Source: Paraburkholderia sp. CNPSo 3272
GTDB taxonomy: Bacteria; Pseudomonadota; Gammaproteobacteria; Burkholderiales; Burkholderiaceae
Assembly: GCF_024206495.1 (NCBI RefSeq)
Contig: NZ_JAMBPQ010000035.1
Location: 1-64,000 of the forward strand
Direction: 5' to 3'
DNA length: 64,000 nucleotides
The notes under the pieces were generated by a model. The model saw nothing but the letters and a program-made list of their open reading frames with translations. It did not search any database and was not told the origin of the DNA. Shown here piece after piece: positions 44,389 to 54,737 of this stretch (its first letter is position 1; the number at the start of each line of letters is the position of its first letter). The translations under genes were made by a program, and so were the position numbers.

Positions 44389-44868
44389 TCATGCGAGCGG
44401 GATATAAAGCTCCGTCTTCAAGTCGTCCGGCGCCGCCTCATCGGGCGTATTCAGATAAACCTCGAACGAAGGCGCCGAAAAGTCGGGCGTGCGTCCGAGC
44501 TTATTCAGCCCTTCGTTGTAAAACCACATCCATACCTGGCCCAACCCCTGATACGGCCCCTTGTACAGCACCATTGCGTGCTCGCCGCCGCGCAGCTGGA
44601 ACTTTTCAACCGGCGCCACGATTTCCACGTCGGTTTCGTGCCCCAGATGCAGCGCCGCTTTCGAGCGCAGCTTCGACTCGGCGACCGTATTGGGATCGTC
44701 GTAGTAGATGCCCACCATCTTCGAGCCCGACGTGCGCACGTTGCGCTCGCCGAGCCATTGCGCGAGCGTGTAGAACGCATCGCCGATCTTCATGTACGGA
44801 CCCACGTGGCTGACGGCGAGCAGGTCCATCGGCTCGAGAGTGAGGAGTTTCACGTCGTGGTTTTGCAT
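44389..44868 (-). CDS. GyrI-like (SbmC-type) small-molecule-binding protein
   Basis: 159 residues of the GyrI-like/AraC effector-binding fold: VKLLTLEPMDLLAVSHVGPY at the N terminus, KMVGIYYDDPNTV in the middle, HAMVLYKGPYQGLGQVWMWF near the end. E. coli SbmC binds gyrase and protects against gyrase poisons; other members bind cationic drugs. Stand-alone, no DNA-binding domain. It lies next to oriC and 1.3 kb from gyrB, which may be chance. Ribosome site GGAG. Confidence 0.88.
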   Translation of the reverse strand: MQNHDVKLLTLEPMDLLAVSHVGPYMKIGDAFYTLAQWLGERNVRTSGSKMVGIYYDDPNTVAESKLRSKAALHLGHETDVEIVAPVEKFQLRGGEHAMVLYKGPYQGLGQVWMWFYNEGLNKLGRTPDFSAPSFEVYLNTPDEAAPDDLKTELYIPLA

Positions 44869-44971
44869 GATGGCGTCTCCTGGTGCGATGGGCGCGCGAT
44901 TGCGCAGCGCCTGCGAACCAAGATAGCACCGCGCTCCGCGCGACGCCCCTGGCGTGCCGGGCGCTCGAGCG

Positions 44972-45352
44972 TCACAAGCTCACGCGCTTCACCGGATACG
45001 CCGCGAGCCACGCGTTCTCTTCGTCGTCGTAGAGCCGCGAGCGCGTGAGAAAGCGCAGACCCGTGGGTCGTTCGAGCGAAAACATGCCGCCGTTGCCTGG
45101 CACGGCGTCGATGATGAGCTGGGTGTGCTGCCAGTATTCAAACTGCGCCTGGGTCATATAGAACGGCATCCCGCCGATTTCGCCCAACTGAACGTCGGCA
45201 TTGCCGATCATGAACTCGCCCACGGGAAAGCACATGGGCGCGCTGCCGTCGCAGCAGCCGCCCGACTGGTGAAAGAGCAGGGACCCGTGCTCGCGCGCCA
45301 ACTGCTCGATCAGCGCGAGCGCGGCCGGCGTGGCGGTAACGCGTTCGACCAT
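44972..45352 (-). CDS. DUF779 protein
   Basis: 126 residues with the family's cysteines in LFHQSGGCCDGSAPMCF and the end LRFLTRSRLYDDEE. DUF779 genes are regularly found beside NAD-dependent aldehyde dehydrogenases, as here (102 bases downstream of the dehydrogenase, same strand). Likely a small metal or redox partner; function not established. Confidence 0.88.
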   Translation of the reverse strand: MVERVTATPAALALIEQLAREHGSLLFHQSGGCCDGSAPMCFPVGEFMIGNADVQLGEIGGMPFYMTQAQFEYWQHTQLIIDAVPGNGGMFSLERPTGLRFLTRSRLYDDEENAWLAAYPVKRVSL

Positions 45353-45454
45353 GTCGTGACGCTCCTCTCAAGGTGCAATGAAGGAGGCGTCGCGCGCAGC
45401 TGCGGCCTCAGGGCCGCAAGACGCCGCGCGCGACGCGCCGGGTGCACCGTGCGG

Positions 45455-46975
<1,521 letters not shown>

Positions 46976-47293
46976 CTGCGTGCTCCTCTGTGTTCTCGAT
47001 CTCGATCTGGATGGATGCGGCGAGGCCGCGCTACCGCGGCACGCTAACGCGAGAACCATGCCAGCGCGGCGCGCCGCCAGGCAGTCGCGCCCCAGCGTGT
47101 GCATGCCGCGCGAATGCGCTGCGTGCGAGCCTTCAGGTCGGAGAAAGGATTGCGTCAGCCCGGAACAGAAGGGCGGCCAACTGCTCAGGAAGTGAACAGC
47201 CTGGGAGCGTAATTGCGGCGGGAGTCGGAGATTTGCGGCGCGCGGGCCGCACTTGCGGTAGGCTTTGCACCCGTAACAGTCAGGAGAGTTTGC
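46976..47293. other. 318-base divergent gap, no feature recognised
   Basis: Upstream region of the aldehyde dehydrogenase and of the zinc-ribbon gene. I looked for a sigma-54 element because related dehydrogenases use one, and found none. No RNA or repeat seen. Confidence 0.4.
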
Positions 47294-47488
47294 ATGTCGA
47301 GTACATTCGTTTGCCGCAACCAGTCGTGCGGCACCCCGTGGGAACAGAGCGAGGTCGTGATCAAGAACGAAGGGCAGGGGCCCTTGTTCCGGTGTCCGCT
47401 GTGTGGTGCCCGTAACTATCTGGAGCAGTTCGAAGACGACGACGGCAACGTCGTCTATGAACAGGTGGACGGCAAGCCGTTCCTCTGA
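47294..47488 (+). CDS. Small zinc-ribbon protein
   Basis: 64 residues beginning MSSTFVCRNQSCGTPW and followed by FRCPLCGARNYLEQF: two cysteine pairs form one zinc ribbon. The acidic C terminus (EDDDGNVVYEQVDGKPFL) is typical of Burkholderia small zinc-finger proteins. AGGAGA precedes ATG 47294; an in-frame start further up is not supported. Possibly binds nucleic acid or protein; no known role. Confidence 0.8.
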   Translation: MSSTFVCRNQSCGTPWEQSEVVIKNEGQGPLFRCPLCGARNYLEQFEDDDGNVVYEQVDGKPFL

Positions 47489-47821
47489 GCGCTGGCGGTT
47501 AGAGGATCCGGGTCGCGAGCGTGACGCTGAAAATGGTCCGAAAAGCGAGACGGGTGGATCGGAGTTCGATTGTCTGGATTCCGAAGTTTTTCGCCGTCGA
47601 TGCCGTTACGGACCTGGCAAGCCTGGAAAGTGAATGACTGGCCCGCCGGCGAACGGCGAAGCGCGAAAAGCGGGCGGCCAGGCGTCGGTTTCAGCGGCGT
47701 CCATCCCCAATTTAGTCGGACTATTTGTTACCTATCCATACGGGTAGGCTGGCGAGCGCCCCGGAGCGTCCTACAGTACTTCATACGATAAGAAACCACG
47801 GCGGGACCAACGGGGAAAGCC
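47489..47821. other. 333-base gap, nothing recognised
   Basis: Between the zinc-ribbon gene and the small paralogue gene. It includes a CCCCAATTTAG word also found near 39172, but I see no promoter, terminator or RNA that I can support. Confidence 0.4.
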
Positions 47822-48079
47822 ATGACATTCGTCGAACAGGAAATCGCGCACATCGCGCGCGTGATGCCGCCGTCGCTGGCTGGCGATTTCGAAATGCCGG
47901 TGATGGGTGTCGCGTACTGGCGCAAGCGCCTGCATGCGCTTTTGAAGCAAAACCATCTGACTCACGTCCAGCTTTCGACCGTCGACACGCTGCTGCGCCA
48001 GCTCGACGGCTTCGAGGCGCTCGGCCGCTGGCTGCCGCGTCCGAAGCAGGCCTCGCGTCACGTCAGGCGCGTGAAGTAA
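47822..48079 (+). CDS. Small conserved protein, paralogue of 30519-30752
   Basis: 85 residues, related along its first 60 residues to the protein encoded at 30519 (EIAHIARVMPPSL against EIAHITRAMAPSL; YW..RL.ALL; TVD.L). The last 20 residues are basic (PRPKQASRHVRRVK), a tail the other copy lacks. Helical, soluble, no known motif. GGGGAAA lies six bases before ATG 47822. Confidence 0.8.
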   Translation: MTFVEQEIAHIARVMPPSLAGDFEMPVMGVAYWRKRLHALLKQNHLTHVQLSTVDTLLRQLDGFEALGRWLPRPKQASRHVRRVK

Positions 48080-48106
48080 TTCAGGCCAGTGGCCGCGGAG
48101 AAATGC

Positions 48107-48137
48107 AAAAAGCCCGATCGCAAGGATCGGGCTTTTT
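48107..48137. terminator. Bidirectional terminator between small gene and tRNA-Lys
   Basis: AGCCCGATC (48111-48119) and GATCGGGCT (48125-48133) form a perfect 9-bp stem flanked by A5 and T5, terminating both the plus-strand gene and the minus-strand tRNA. Confidence 0.92.
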
Positions 48138-48149
48138 GGCTGAATTCGC

Positions 48150-48225
48150 TGGTGGGGCGTGAGTGACTCGAACACTCGACCTACGGATTAAGAGTCCGCT
48201 GCTCTACCAACTGAGCTAACGCCCC
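48150..48225 (-). tRNA. tRNA-Lys (anticodon CTT)
   Basis: A complete 76-base cloverleaf with encoded CCA. Acceptor GGGGCGT pairs with ACGCCCC; D arm GCTC...GAGC; anticodon arm GCGGA-CTCTTAA-TCCGT with CTT at the centre; T arm GAGTG-TTCGAGT-CACTC. Reads AAG codons. Preceded by a well-spaced promoter and followed by a strong terminator. Confidence 0.97.
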
Positions 48226-48238
48226 CAACAGAAGAAAG

Positions 48239-48267
48239 ATTATGCAGGACTTTTTTTGGCTTGGCAA
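48239..48267 (-). promoter_or_regulatory. Promoter of tRNA-Lys
   Basis: On the minus strand TTGCCA (48267-48262) and CATAAT (48244-48239) are 17 bases apart, and the tRNA begins 13 bases beyond the -10. Confidence 0.7.
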
Positions 48268-48311
48268 GCCCCTTCTGCAGATTATCTGAAAATAGTTTGT
48301 CGATGCGGCGT

Positions 48312-48335
48312 AAGCCCCGTCTGCGTGGGGCTTTT
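48312..48335. terminator. Hairpin upstream of tRNA-Lys and the thioesterase gene
   Basis: AAGCCCC 48312-48318 with GGGGCTT 48327-48333 and a TTTT edge. It lies upstream of the tRNA promoter on one strand and before the thioesterase gene on the other; it may block incoming transcription. Confidence 0.55.
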
Positions 48336-48503
48336 GTGCCTTTACCACGGGCGCCGTGCTGTCCCGGTATGATGTCGCCACTGCTGGGTCAAACTAGGTT
48401 ACCAAGCCAGTCGCTGTGCACCGCCTGTTCCCCGAAGCCCAAGCTGGCCGAGGTTGGCTGCAATCGGCTGGAAACGTCGCACGGCAATCCACAAAGGCAA
48501 ACG

Positions 48504-48908
48504 ATGGACGACAATGCAATCGACGCGCTGCTGGAGCGCGTGCTGGCCCCGTGGGTGCGCGCGCTCGGGATGAAGCCCGTCGAAGTCTCGGAAGACAGCG
48601 CCACCTTGCGCCTGCCGTTTTCCGGAGAACTGCGCCATTCGGGCGGCGTGATCTGCGGGCAGGTATTCATGGCGGCGGCGGATACGGCCATGATCGTCGC
48701 GATCACGGCCGCGCTCGGCGGCTTCAAGCCCATGACGACCGTCGCGCTGAACACGAATTTCATGCGCGCGGTGCGCAAAGGCGACGTGCTCGTGACGGCG
48801 CGCGTGCTGCGCATGGGCCGTAATCTGGTGTTCGGTGAAATAGAACTCTACGACGAAGACGGCCGGATGGCGGTTCACGCGACCTCGACCTACGCTCTGC
48901 TCGATTAA
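48504..48908 (+). CDS. PaaI-type hotdog thioesterase
   Basis: 134 residues of the hotdog fold with RLPFSGELRHSGGVICGQVFMAAADTAM, where the His-Gly-Gly and the following Asp form the acyl-CoA thioesterase site, and TTVALNTNFMRAVRKGDV in the central strand. Substrate unknown, likely an aromatic or short acyl-CoA. ATG 48504 preceded by AAAGG. 48 bases upstream of the patatin gene, probably co-transcribed. Confidence 0.9.
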   Translation: MDDNAIDALLERVLAPWVRALGMKPVEVSEDSATLRLPFSGELRHSGGVICGQVFMAAADTAMIVAITAALGGFKPMTTVALNTNFMRAVRKGDVLVTARVLRMGRNLVFGEIELYDEDGRMAVHATSTYALLD

Positions 48909-48956
48909 GCTTGGCGCTTCCGATCGGTTTCGGTCGCTTCGAAGGACGCAGAAGGC

Positions 48957-49835
48957 ATGTTCGATCAGGTGGTTTTCGCCGGCGGCGGCAATCGCTGCTG
49001 GTGGCAGGCGGGATTCTGGGACATCGTCCAGCCCGAACTGCGCATTCGCCCGCGCGTCATTACGGGCATTTCGGCGGGCGCGGCCACCGCGTGCATGCTC
49101 TACACGCGCGACGCCGACTGGGTCATGCGCTATTACGAAGATGCGCTGCGCCACAACAAGCGCAACGCCTATTGGGGCAATCTGCTGCGCGGCGAGTCGG
49201 TGTTTCCGCATTACCGCATCTATCGCCAGGCGCTGCTCGACATCTACGGCGAGCCGTTCACGCGGCTCCAGGACGCGCCTGAGATCCGCATCGGCGTGTC
49301 GCATGTGCCGCGCTGGCTCGGCGCGCGCAGCGCCGTGGCGGCGGGTCTCATCGCGTACAACATCGAAAAGCACATCCGCAAGACGCTGCATCCGACGCTC
49401 GGGCGCAGGCTCGGGTTTCATCCGGAGTTCGTGACGGCGCAGGAATGCGCGAGCGTGGAGGATCTGGCCGATCTCATCCTCCAGTCGTCATGCACGCCGC
49501 CGTTCACGCCCGTGCTGCGGCGCGACGGCCGTCCCGTGCTCGATGGCGGTATGGTCGACAACGTGCCGGTCGGCGCGCTCGACGACACGCCGGGCCGTGT
49601 GCTGGTGATGGTGACGCGGCTCTATCCGCGTCCGCAGATGTTCGTGGTGCGGCATCGGGCGGCGCAGGGGGTGCAGCAGCGCCTTTACGTGCAGCCGTCG
49701 GCCAGGGTGCCGATCTCGAGCTGGGACTACACGAGCCCGCAGCAGATGCAGCATGCCTACAACCTCGGCCGCGTGGACGGCGAGCGTTTCCTCGCGCGTT
49801 TGCCCGAGGTCATGGAAGCGGCCGCGAACGCCTGA
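48957..49835 (+). CDS. Patatin-like phospholipase
   Basis: 292 residues. Oxyanion loop AGGGNRCWW, nucleophile Ser39 in GISAG, and the catalytic Asp of VLDGGMVDN near residue 195 complete the Ser-Asp dyad. No signal peptide, so an intracellular lipid acyl hydrolase is expected. The loop residue W after the GGGNR motif and the long helical middle distinguish it from exported ExoU-like toxins. Confidence 0.9.
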   Translation: MFDQVVFAGGGNRCWWQAGFWDIVQPELRIRPRVITGISAGAATACMLYTRDADWVMRYYEDALRHNKRNAYWGNLLRGESVFPHYRIYRQALLDIYGEPFTRLQDAPEIRIGVSHVPRWLGARSAVAAGLIAYNIEKHIRKTLHPTLGRRLGFHPEFVTAQECASVEDLADLILQSSCTPPFTPVLRRDGRPVLDGGMVDNVPVGALDDTPGRVLVMVTRLYPRPQMFVVRHRAAQGVQQRLYVQPSARVPISSWDYTSPQQMQHAYNLGRVDGERFLARLPEVMEAAANA

Positions 49836-49907
49836 GCGCACGCGGCCGGATCAAACGCAACCGGAAAGACGCACGAAGGGCGGCGCGCGCCGCCCGTCCA
49901 GCCGCGC

Positions 49908-50921
49908 TTACTTGCGGCGGCCGCCCTGCAGCGCTTCGGGGTTCGCGACGCTCACGTGATCGCCCGCGTCGAAAGCGAGGATGTTGCGGAACGCCCCGCC
50001 GAAGTACAGCTCGTAGCTCTCGCGCTCCACATAGCCGATGTGCGGCGTGCAGATCACGTTTTCCATGCGCAGCAGGCTGTAGCCCTGCAGGATGGGCTCG
50101 CTTTCGTACACGTCGATCGCGACCATGCCCGGCCGGTTGTGCGAAAGCGCGCCGAGCAGCGCGTTTTCTTCCATCAGCTCCGCGCGGCTCGTGTTGACGA
50201 GCAGCGACGTGGGCTTCATGCGCAGCAGATCTTCCTGCTTGACGATCCCGCGAGTGTCATCGTGCAGGCGCAGATGGAGCGACAGCACGTCGCTCTCCTC
50301 GAACAGCGCCTCGCGGCTTGAAGCGGCTTCGTAACCGTCGGCGCGCGCTGCTTCGAGCGAATGCTCGCGGCCCCACACCAGCACGCGCATGCCGAAAGCC
50401 TTGCCGTAGCCGGCCACGAGCCGGCCGATCTTGCCGTAGCCCCAGATGCCGAGCGTCTGGCCGCGCATCACCTGGCCGAGACCGAAGTTGGGCGGCATCG
50501 CCGAGGTCTTGAGGCCCGACTGCTGCCACGCCCCCTGCTTGAGGTTGGCGACGTACTGCGGAATGCGGCGCTGCGCGGCCATGATGAGCGCCCACGTGAG
50601 TTCAGCGGGCGCGACGGGCGAACCGGTGCCTTCGAGTACGGCGATGCCGCGCTCGGTGCAGGCCTCGATGTCGATGTGCGGACCGGCCTTGCCCGTCTGG
50701 CTGATCATGCGCAGATGCGGGAGCTTGTCGAGCAGTTGCGAGGTGATGCGCGTGCGTTCGCGAATCAGGACGAGCGCGTCGACTTCGGCGAGGCGGCTGG
50801 CGAGCTGGCCGAGGCCGCGCACCGTGTTGTTGAAAACCTTGACCTCGTGGTCGGCGAGCAGTTGAAAGCAGTCGAGCTTGCGGACGGCGTCCTGGTAGTC
50901 GTCAAGGATGGCAATTTTCAT
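49908..50921 (-). CDS. D-2-hydroxyacid dehydrogenase family protein
   Basis: 337 residues. NAD-binding GYGKIGRLVAGYGKAFG, catalytic Arg in LLVNTSRAELM, Glu in YESEP and His in CTPHIGYVE form the family site. Related to phosphoglycerate and formate dehydrogenases; substrate unknown. Ends with a basic QGGRRK tail. Divergent from pckG. Confidence 0.92.
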   Translation of the reverse strand: MKIAILDDYQDAVRKLDCFQLLADHEVKVFNNTVRGLGQLASRLAEVDALVLIRERTRITSQLLDKLPHLRMISQTGKAGPHIDIEACTERGIAVLEGTGSPVAPAELTWALIMAAQRRIPQYVANLKQGAWQQSGLKTSAMPPNFGLGQVMRGQTLGIWGYGKIGRLVAGYGKAFGMRVLVWGREHSLEAARADGYEAASSREALFEESDVLSLHLRLHDDTRGIVKQEDLLRMKPTSLLVNTSRAELMEENALLGALSHNRPGMVAIDVYESEPILQGYSLLRMENVICTPHIGYVERESYELYFGGAFRNILAFDAGDHVSVANPEALQGGRRK

Positions 50922-51244
50922 GGCAGCGGGTTGTTTTGCGTGTGTTGCATCGCGCCTTTCGTAGCGCGACTTCGGTGTTCATCTGGTGGTTATCCCACTA
51001 TGCAGCGCCGGGAAGGCTGGTATGAATACAGGGAGCCTTCACGTCGCTCGCCGCGAGCGGCAGCAGGCATTGCAATTGCGCAAGCCCGAGGCTACGCGCG
51101 CAGGATTTTGCCGCGGTAATCAGCCGCGAATTTGCACCTTTTAACAGCTTGTCGGGCTTCGATGCAAGCCGCTTTACAGACGGTTTCGAACCCCCAGGTT
51201 AAAGGACCTTGACGACCTGCCCAACTGCGCGGACCGATTCGCAT

Positions 51245-51262
51245 TGTCGATCTGCATCGACA
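51245..51262. promoter_or_regulatory. Perfect 7-bp dyad upstream of pckG
   Basis: TGTCGAT-CTGC-ATCGACA, an 18-base dyad 85 bases before the pckG start. Size and symmetry are those of an operator for a dimeric repressor; it could also form an RNA hairpin. Confidence 0.45.
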
Positions 51263-51301
51263 TCCGGTTCGCATGAGTTGCGCCTCTCGCGTGCAGCGTT
51301 G

Positions 51302-51320
51302 AAAAGGGCCGATCCCTTTT
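51302..51320 (+). promoter_or_regulatory. AAAAGGG/CCCTTTT hairpin in the pckG leader
   Basis: Perfect 7-bp inverted repeat with loop CCGAT, ending 26 bases before the pckG start codon. The T-rich arm resembles the end of an attenuator but the stem is AT-rich and weak as RNA, so a DNA operator is as likely. Confidence 0.4.
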
Positions 51321-51346
51321 ACAGCCCTAAAAACGGAGACAGCTCG

Positions 51347-53197
51347 ATGAACCATCCCGATTACCAAGCCCAGGCCGCCGCACAGGTGCCCGCTTGGGTC
51401 CGGCACCGGAAACTGATCGACTGGGTGCAGAAAATCGCAGCGCAGACGCAGCCGGATCGCGTCGTCTGGTGCGACGGCTCCCAGGAGGAATACGACCGCC
51501 TGTGTGCGCAGATGGTCGAAGCCGGCACGATGCGCCGCCTCAATCCGCAGAAGCGCCCGAATTCGTATCTCGCGTGCTCCGATCCCTCGGACGTCGCGCG
51601 CGTCGAAGACCGCACCTTTATCTGCTCGCCCAACAAAGAGGACGTCGGCCCCACCAACAACTGGGTCGCGCCTGCCGAAATGCGCGCGACGCTCGACGGC
51701 CTGTTCGCAGGCTCGATGCGCGGCCGCACGATGTATGTCGTGCCGTTCTCGATGGGCCCGCTCGGCTCGCCCATCGCGCATATCGGCGTGGAGCTTTCCG
51801 ATAGCCCCTACGTGGCCGTGAACATGCGCATCATGACGCGCATGGGCCGCGCCGTGTACGACGTGCTCGGCGAAGACGGCCCGTTCGTGCCATGCGTGCA
51901 CAGCGTGGGCGCGCCGCTCGCCGCGGGCGAAAAGGACGTGCCGTGGCCGTGCAACAAGACGAAGTACATCGTCCACTTCCCGCAAAGCCGCGAGATCTGG
52001 AGCTACGGCTCGGGTTACGGCGGCAATGCGCTGCTCGGCAAGAAGTGCTTCGCGCTGCGCATCGCTTCGACCATGGGCCGCGACGAAGGCTGGCTCGCCG
52101 AGCACATGCTGATTCTCGGCGTGCGTTCGCCGGAAGGCCGAAAGTACCATGTCGCGGCGGCGTTCCCGTCGGCGTGCGGCAAGACCAACTTCGCCATGCT
52201 GATTCCGCCGCCCGCCATGAACGGCTGGGAAATCACCACGATCGGCGACGATATCGCCTGGATCAAGCCCGGCCCCGATGGCCGTCTCTACGCGATCAAT
52301 CCGGAGGCCGGCTACTTCGGCGTGGCGCCGGGCACCGGTGAGAAGACCAATTTCAACGCCATGGCGACGCTCAGGGAGAACGTGATCTTCACGAACGTCG
52401 CGCTCACCGACGACGGCGACGTCTGGTGGGAAGGCATGACCGACGAGCCGCCCGCGCACGCGATCGACTGGCTCGGCAACGACTGGACGCCCGCCATCGG
52501 CAAGGAAACTGGCCGCAAGGCCGCGCATCCGAACGCGCGCTTTACGGCGCCCGCGTCGCAGTGCCCGTCGATCGATCCCGAGTGGGAGAACCCCAAGGGC
52601 GTGGCCATCGATGCGTTCATCTTCGGCGGCCGCCGCTCGACCACGGTGCCGCTCGTGACCGAGGCGCGCGACTGGACCGAGGGCGTGTACATGGCCGCGA
52701 CCATGGGCTCCGAGACCACGGCCGCGGCCGCTGGGCAGCAGGGCGTCGTGCGGCGCGATCCGTTCGCGATGCTGCCGTTCTGCGGCTACAACATGGCCGA
52801 CTACTTCGGCCATTGGCTCGACGTGGGCGAACGCCTTTCGAAGGCCGGCGCGACGGTGCCGCGCATCTTCTGCGTGAACTGGTTCCGCAAGGGGCCGGAT
52901 GGCAAGTTCGTGTGGCCGGGCTTCGGCGAAAACATGCGCGTGCTCGAGTGGATGGTGCGCCGCATCGAAGGCAAGGCCACGGGCGACGAGCACGCATTCG
53001 GCGTCTCCCCGCGCTACGGCGATCTCGACTGGAGTGGCCTGGACTTTAGCGAGGCGCAGTTCGAACAGGTGATTTCGGTCGACGCCGACGCCTGGCGCGC
53101 CGAACTCGCGCTGCACGCCGAACTGTTCGACAAACTCGCTCATGGCTTGCCGCAAGTCTTGAAGGACGCTCGCGAGACGCTGGAAAGGCGGCTGTAA
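51347..53197 (+). CDS. pckG: Phosphoenolpyruvate carboxykinase (GTP)
   Basis: Converts oxaloacetate and GTP to phosphoenolpyruvate, the entry to gluconeogenesis. The hyper-reactive Cys of the kinase P-loop lies in FPSACGKTNFAM, a GTP-class hallmark (the ATP class has no Cys). Other sites: SGYGGNALLGKKCFALR and FGGRRSTTVPLVTEA. 616 residues from ATG 51347 (CGGAGA upstream). A strong terminator follows. Confidence 0.97.
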   Translation: MNHPDYQAQAAAQVPAWVRHRKLIDWVQKIAAQTQPDRVVWCDGSQEEYDRLCAQMVEAGTMRRLNPQKRPNSYLACSDPSDVARVEDRTFICSPNKEDVGPTNNWVAPAEMRATLDGLFAGSMRGRTMYVVPFSMGPLGSPIAHIGVELSDSPYVAVNMRIMTRMGRAVYDVLGEDGPFVPCVHSVGAPLAAGEKDVPWPCNKTKYIVHFPQSREIWSYGSGYGGNALLGKKCFALRIASTMGRDEGWLAEHMLILGVRSPEGRKYHVAAAFPSACGKTNFAMLIPPPAMNGWEITTIGDDIAWIKPGPDGRLYAINPEAGYFGVAPGTGEKTNFNAMATLRENVIFTNVALTDDGDVWWEGMTDEPPAHAIDWLGNDWTPAIGKETGRKAAHPNARFTAPASQCPSIDPEWENPKGVAIDAFIFGGRRSTTVPLVTEARDWTEGVYMAATMGSETTAAAAGQQGVVRRDPFAMLPFCGYNMADYFGHWLDVGERLSKAGATVPRIFCVNWFRKGPDGKFVWPGFGENMRVLEWMVRRIEGKATGDEHAFGVSPRYGDLDWSGLDFSEAQFEQVISVDADAWRAELALHAELFDKLAHGLPQVLKDARETLERRL

Positions 53198-53513
53198 CTC
53201 GGTGATGTGAGCGCTCGCTAACTAAATGGCCGCCTACGGGCGGCCATTTTTTATTTTCAGGGTCGAATGCGTTGGTGCATTGCACAGCCCCGTCTGTTCA
53301 GCGTTCGATCGCCTATTTCGCTGCATCGCGCAAAATTGTTTCGTTCACAGTAACAATACGACCTCTGTTGATGCATTTTGGGGTGCAGTCGAAGAATTCA
53401 CAAAGAAAATAAGGGCTTCGGAGGCAACTTCTGCAGGATTTCCGCTGTCGTAGGAGAATTCGCGGTTTCCTCCGCTGATTGACAGCGGGGTAGCAACAGG
53501 CAGGAGTTGTCTC
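53198..53513. other. 316-base gap: pckG terminator and LysR upstream region
   Basis: Begins with the pckG terminator (53226-53252). The rest, upstream of the LysR gene, is AT-richer and probably its promoter; no further motif is supported. Confidence 0.6.
53226..53252 (+). terminator. Terminator of pckG
   Basis: ATGGCCGCC 53226-53234 pairs with GGCGGCCAT 53239-53247 around TACG, followed by TTTTT. Confidence 0.9.
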
Positions 53514-54623
53514 ATGGATCATTTGCAGTCGATGCGAGTATTCGTCAAAGTGGCCGACCTGGGCAGTTTCGCCCGGGCCGCCTCTGCGATGGATATCTCC
53601 AACGCGGTAGCGACGCGGCATGTTGCCGACCTGGAAGGTCGACTCGGCACGCGTCTGCTCAATCGCACGACCCGCAGTCTCTCCCTGACCGAATCGGGTC
53701 AGGTTTATCTCGAGCGCGCCCGCCAGATCCTCGATGAGCTCGAGGATGTCGAACAGATGGTCGTCGCGCGCAATCACGAACCTGTCGGCACGCTGCGCAT
53801 CGTCGCGCCGGTCGTGTTCGGGCTCCACAACCTCGCGCCGGTGCTGCAGACCTACACGCAGCGCTATCCGCAGGTCATTCCCGACGTCACGCTGGTGGAC
53901 CGTCAGGTCGATCTCGTCGAAGAGGGCTTCGATCTGGGCGTCGTCACCGCGCGCCAGATGCGCAGCGCCAGCATCGTCACGCGCCGCCTCACCACGGGTT
54001 GCATGACGGTGTGCGCCACGCCCGCGTACCTCGAAAAGCACGGCACGCCCACCCGCCCCGAGCACCTCATGGAGCACCCGAGCCTCTCGCTGCCCTCCGA
54101 GTACTGGGGTGACGAGCGCGTGTTCACGGGTCCGGACGGCGAGATCCGCGTGCGCCCGACCAACGTGATCGTGGCGAACAACACCGAGATGCTGCGTCAG
54201 TTCGCGCTGCTCGGCATGGGCATCGCGATCCTGCCGAGCTACCTGATCGGCCGCGACATGACGCGCGGGCGCCTTGTGCGGCTGCTTGGCGACTATCGTC
54301 TGCCGCAGGTGGAGATCAACGTCGCGTATCCGAGCCGGCGTCACCTGCCGGCCAAGGTGCGCACGTTCATCGACCATCTCGTCGAGCATTTCAGCCAGAC
54401 GCCGAACAGCCAGCTCGGCGAGCAGTGGGTCAAGGATGGTCTCGCGCGCCCCGCCCTGGCGGCGCGCAATGGTGTTGCGAGCGACGACTACGATGGCGTG
54501 CAGCCTGCGCCGGGCGCAACGCTGCACGACGGCGAGCGCGACGGCAGGGACGGCGAGCGCGCGCCGAAGGCCGCGCGCGCTTCAGCGGCGCGTACCCGCA
54601 CTTCGGCGATTTCGCCGTTATAA
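53514..54623 (+). CDS. LysR-family regulator with long C-terminal tail
   Basis: Winged helix at residues 1-60 (FVKVADLGSFARAASAMDIS and HVADLEGRLGTRLLNRTTRSL), then the periplasmic-binding-protein-like effector domain to about residue 295. Some 70 extra residues follow, Ala/Asp/Arg-rich and low-complexity. 369 residues against the usual 300. Most like the transport/aromatic-type subgroup that often has no divergent partner; here the neighbours are pckG and topB, so no target is obvious. Confidence 0.9.
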   Translation: MDHLQSMRVFVKVADLGSFARAASAMDISNAVATRHVADLEGRLGTRLLNRTTRSLSLTESGQVYLERARQILDELEDVEQMVVARNHEPVGTLRIVAPVVFGLHNLAPVLQTYTQRYPQVIPDVTLVDRQVDLVEEGFDLGVVTARQMRSASIVTRRLTTGCMTVCATPAYLEKHGTPTRPEHLMEHPSLSLPSEYWGDERVFTGPDGEIRVRPTNVIVANNTEMLRQFALLGMGIAILPSYLIGRDMTRGRLVRLLGDYRLPQVEINVAYPSRRHLPAKVRTFIDHLVEHFSQTPNSQLGEQWVKDGLARPALAARNGVASDDYDGVQPAPGATLHDGERDGRDGERAPKAARASAARTRTSAISPL

Positions 54624-54650
54624 GGCCAATATTGCCGTTCATCGGGCGAT

Positions 54651-54687
54651 AAAAAAGGCGCAGCTTCGTGAGAAGCAGCGCCTTTTT
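54651..54687. terminator. Bidirectional terminator between LysR gene and topB
   Basis: AAGGCGC-A-GCTTC (54655-54667) pairs with GAAGC-A-GCGCC (54672-54682) with one A-A mismatch, flanked by A6 and T5. Serves both converging genes. Confidence 0.88.
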
Positions 54688-54737
54688 GCGTGCTGGGAGC
54701 GGGCGGCGGGCCGGCGACGGCCCACGCCAGGAGCGTT

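Larger units (their letters stand above)
50922..51346. other. 425-base divergent gap with two inverted repeats before pckG
   Basis: Holds the promoters of the hydroxyacid dehydrogenase and pckG. Two perfect inverted repeats sit close to pckG (51245-51262 and 51302-51320). No gene. Confidence 0.5.

Noticed and set aside
48239..48503. A second tRNA or small RNA upstream of tRNA-Lys
   Set aside because: The elements here are explained by the tRNA promoter and a terminator hairpin; no cloverleaf can be formed.
51180..51200. tRNA-like T-loop word (GGTTTCGAACCCCC) upstream of pckG
   Set aside because: No matching acceptor, D or anticodon arm can be folded around it on either strand.
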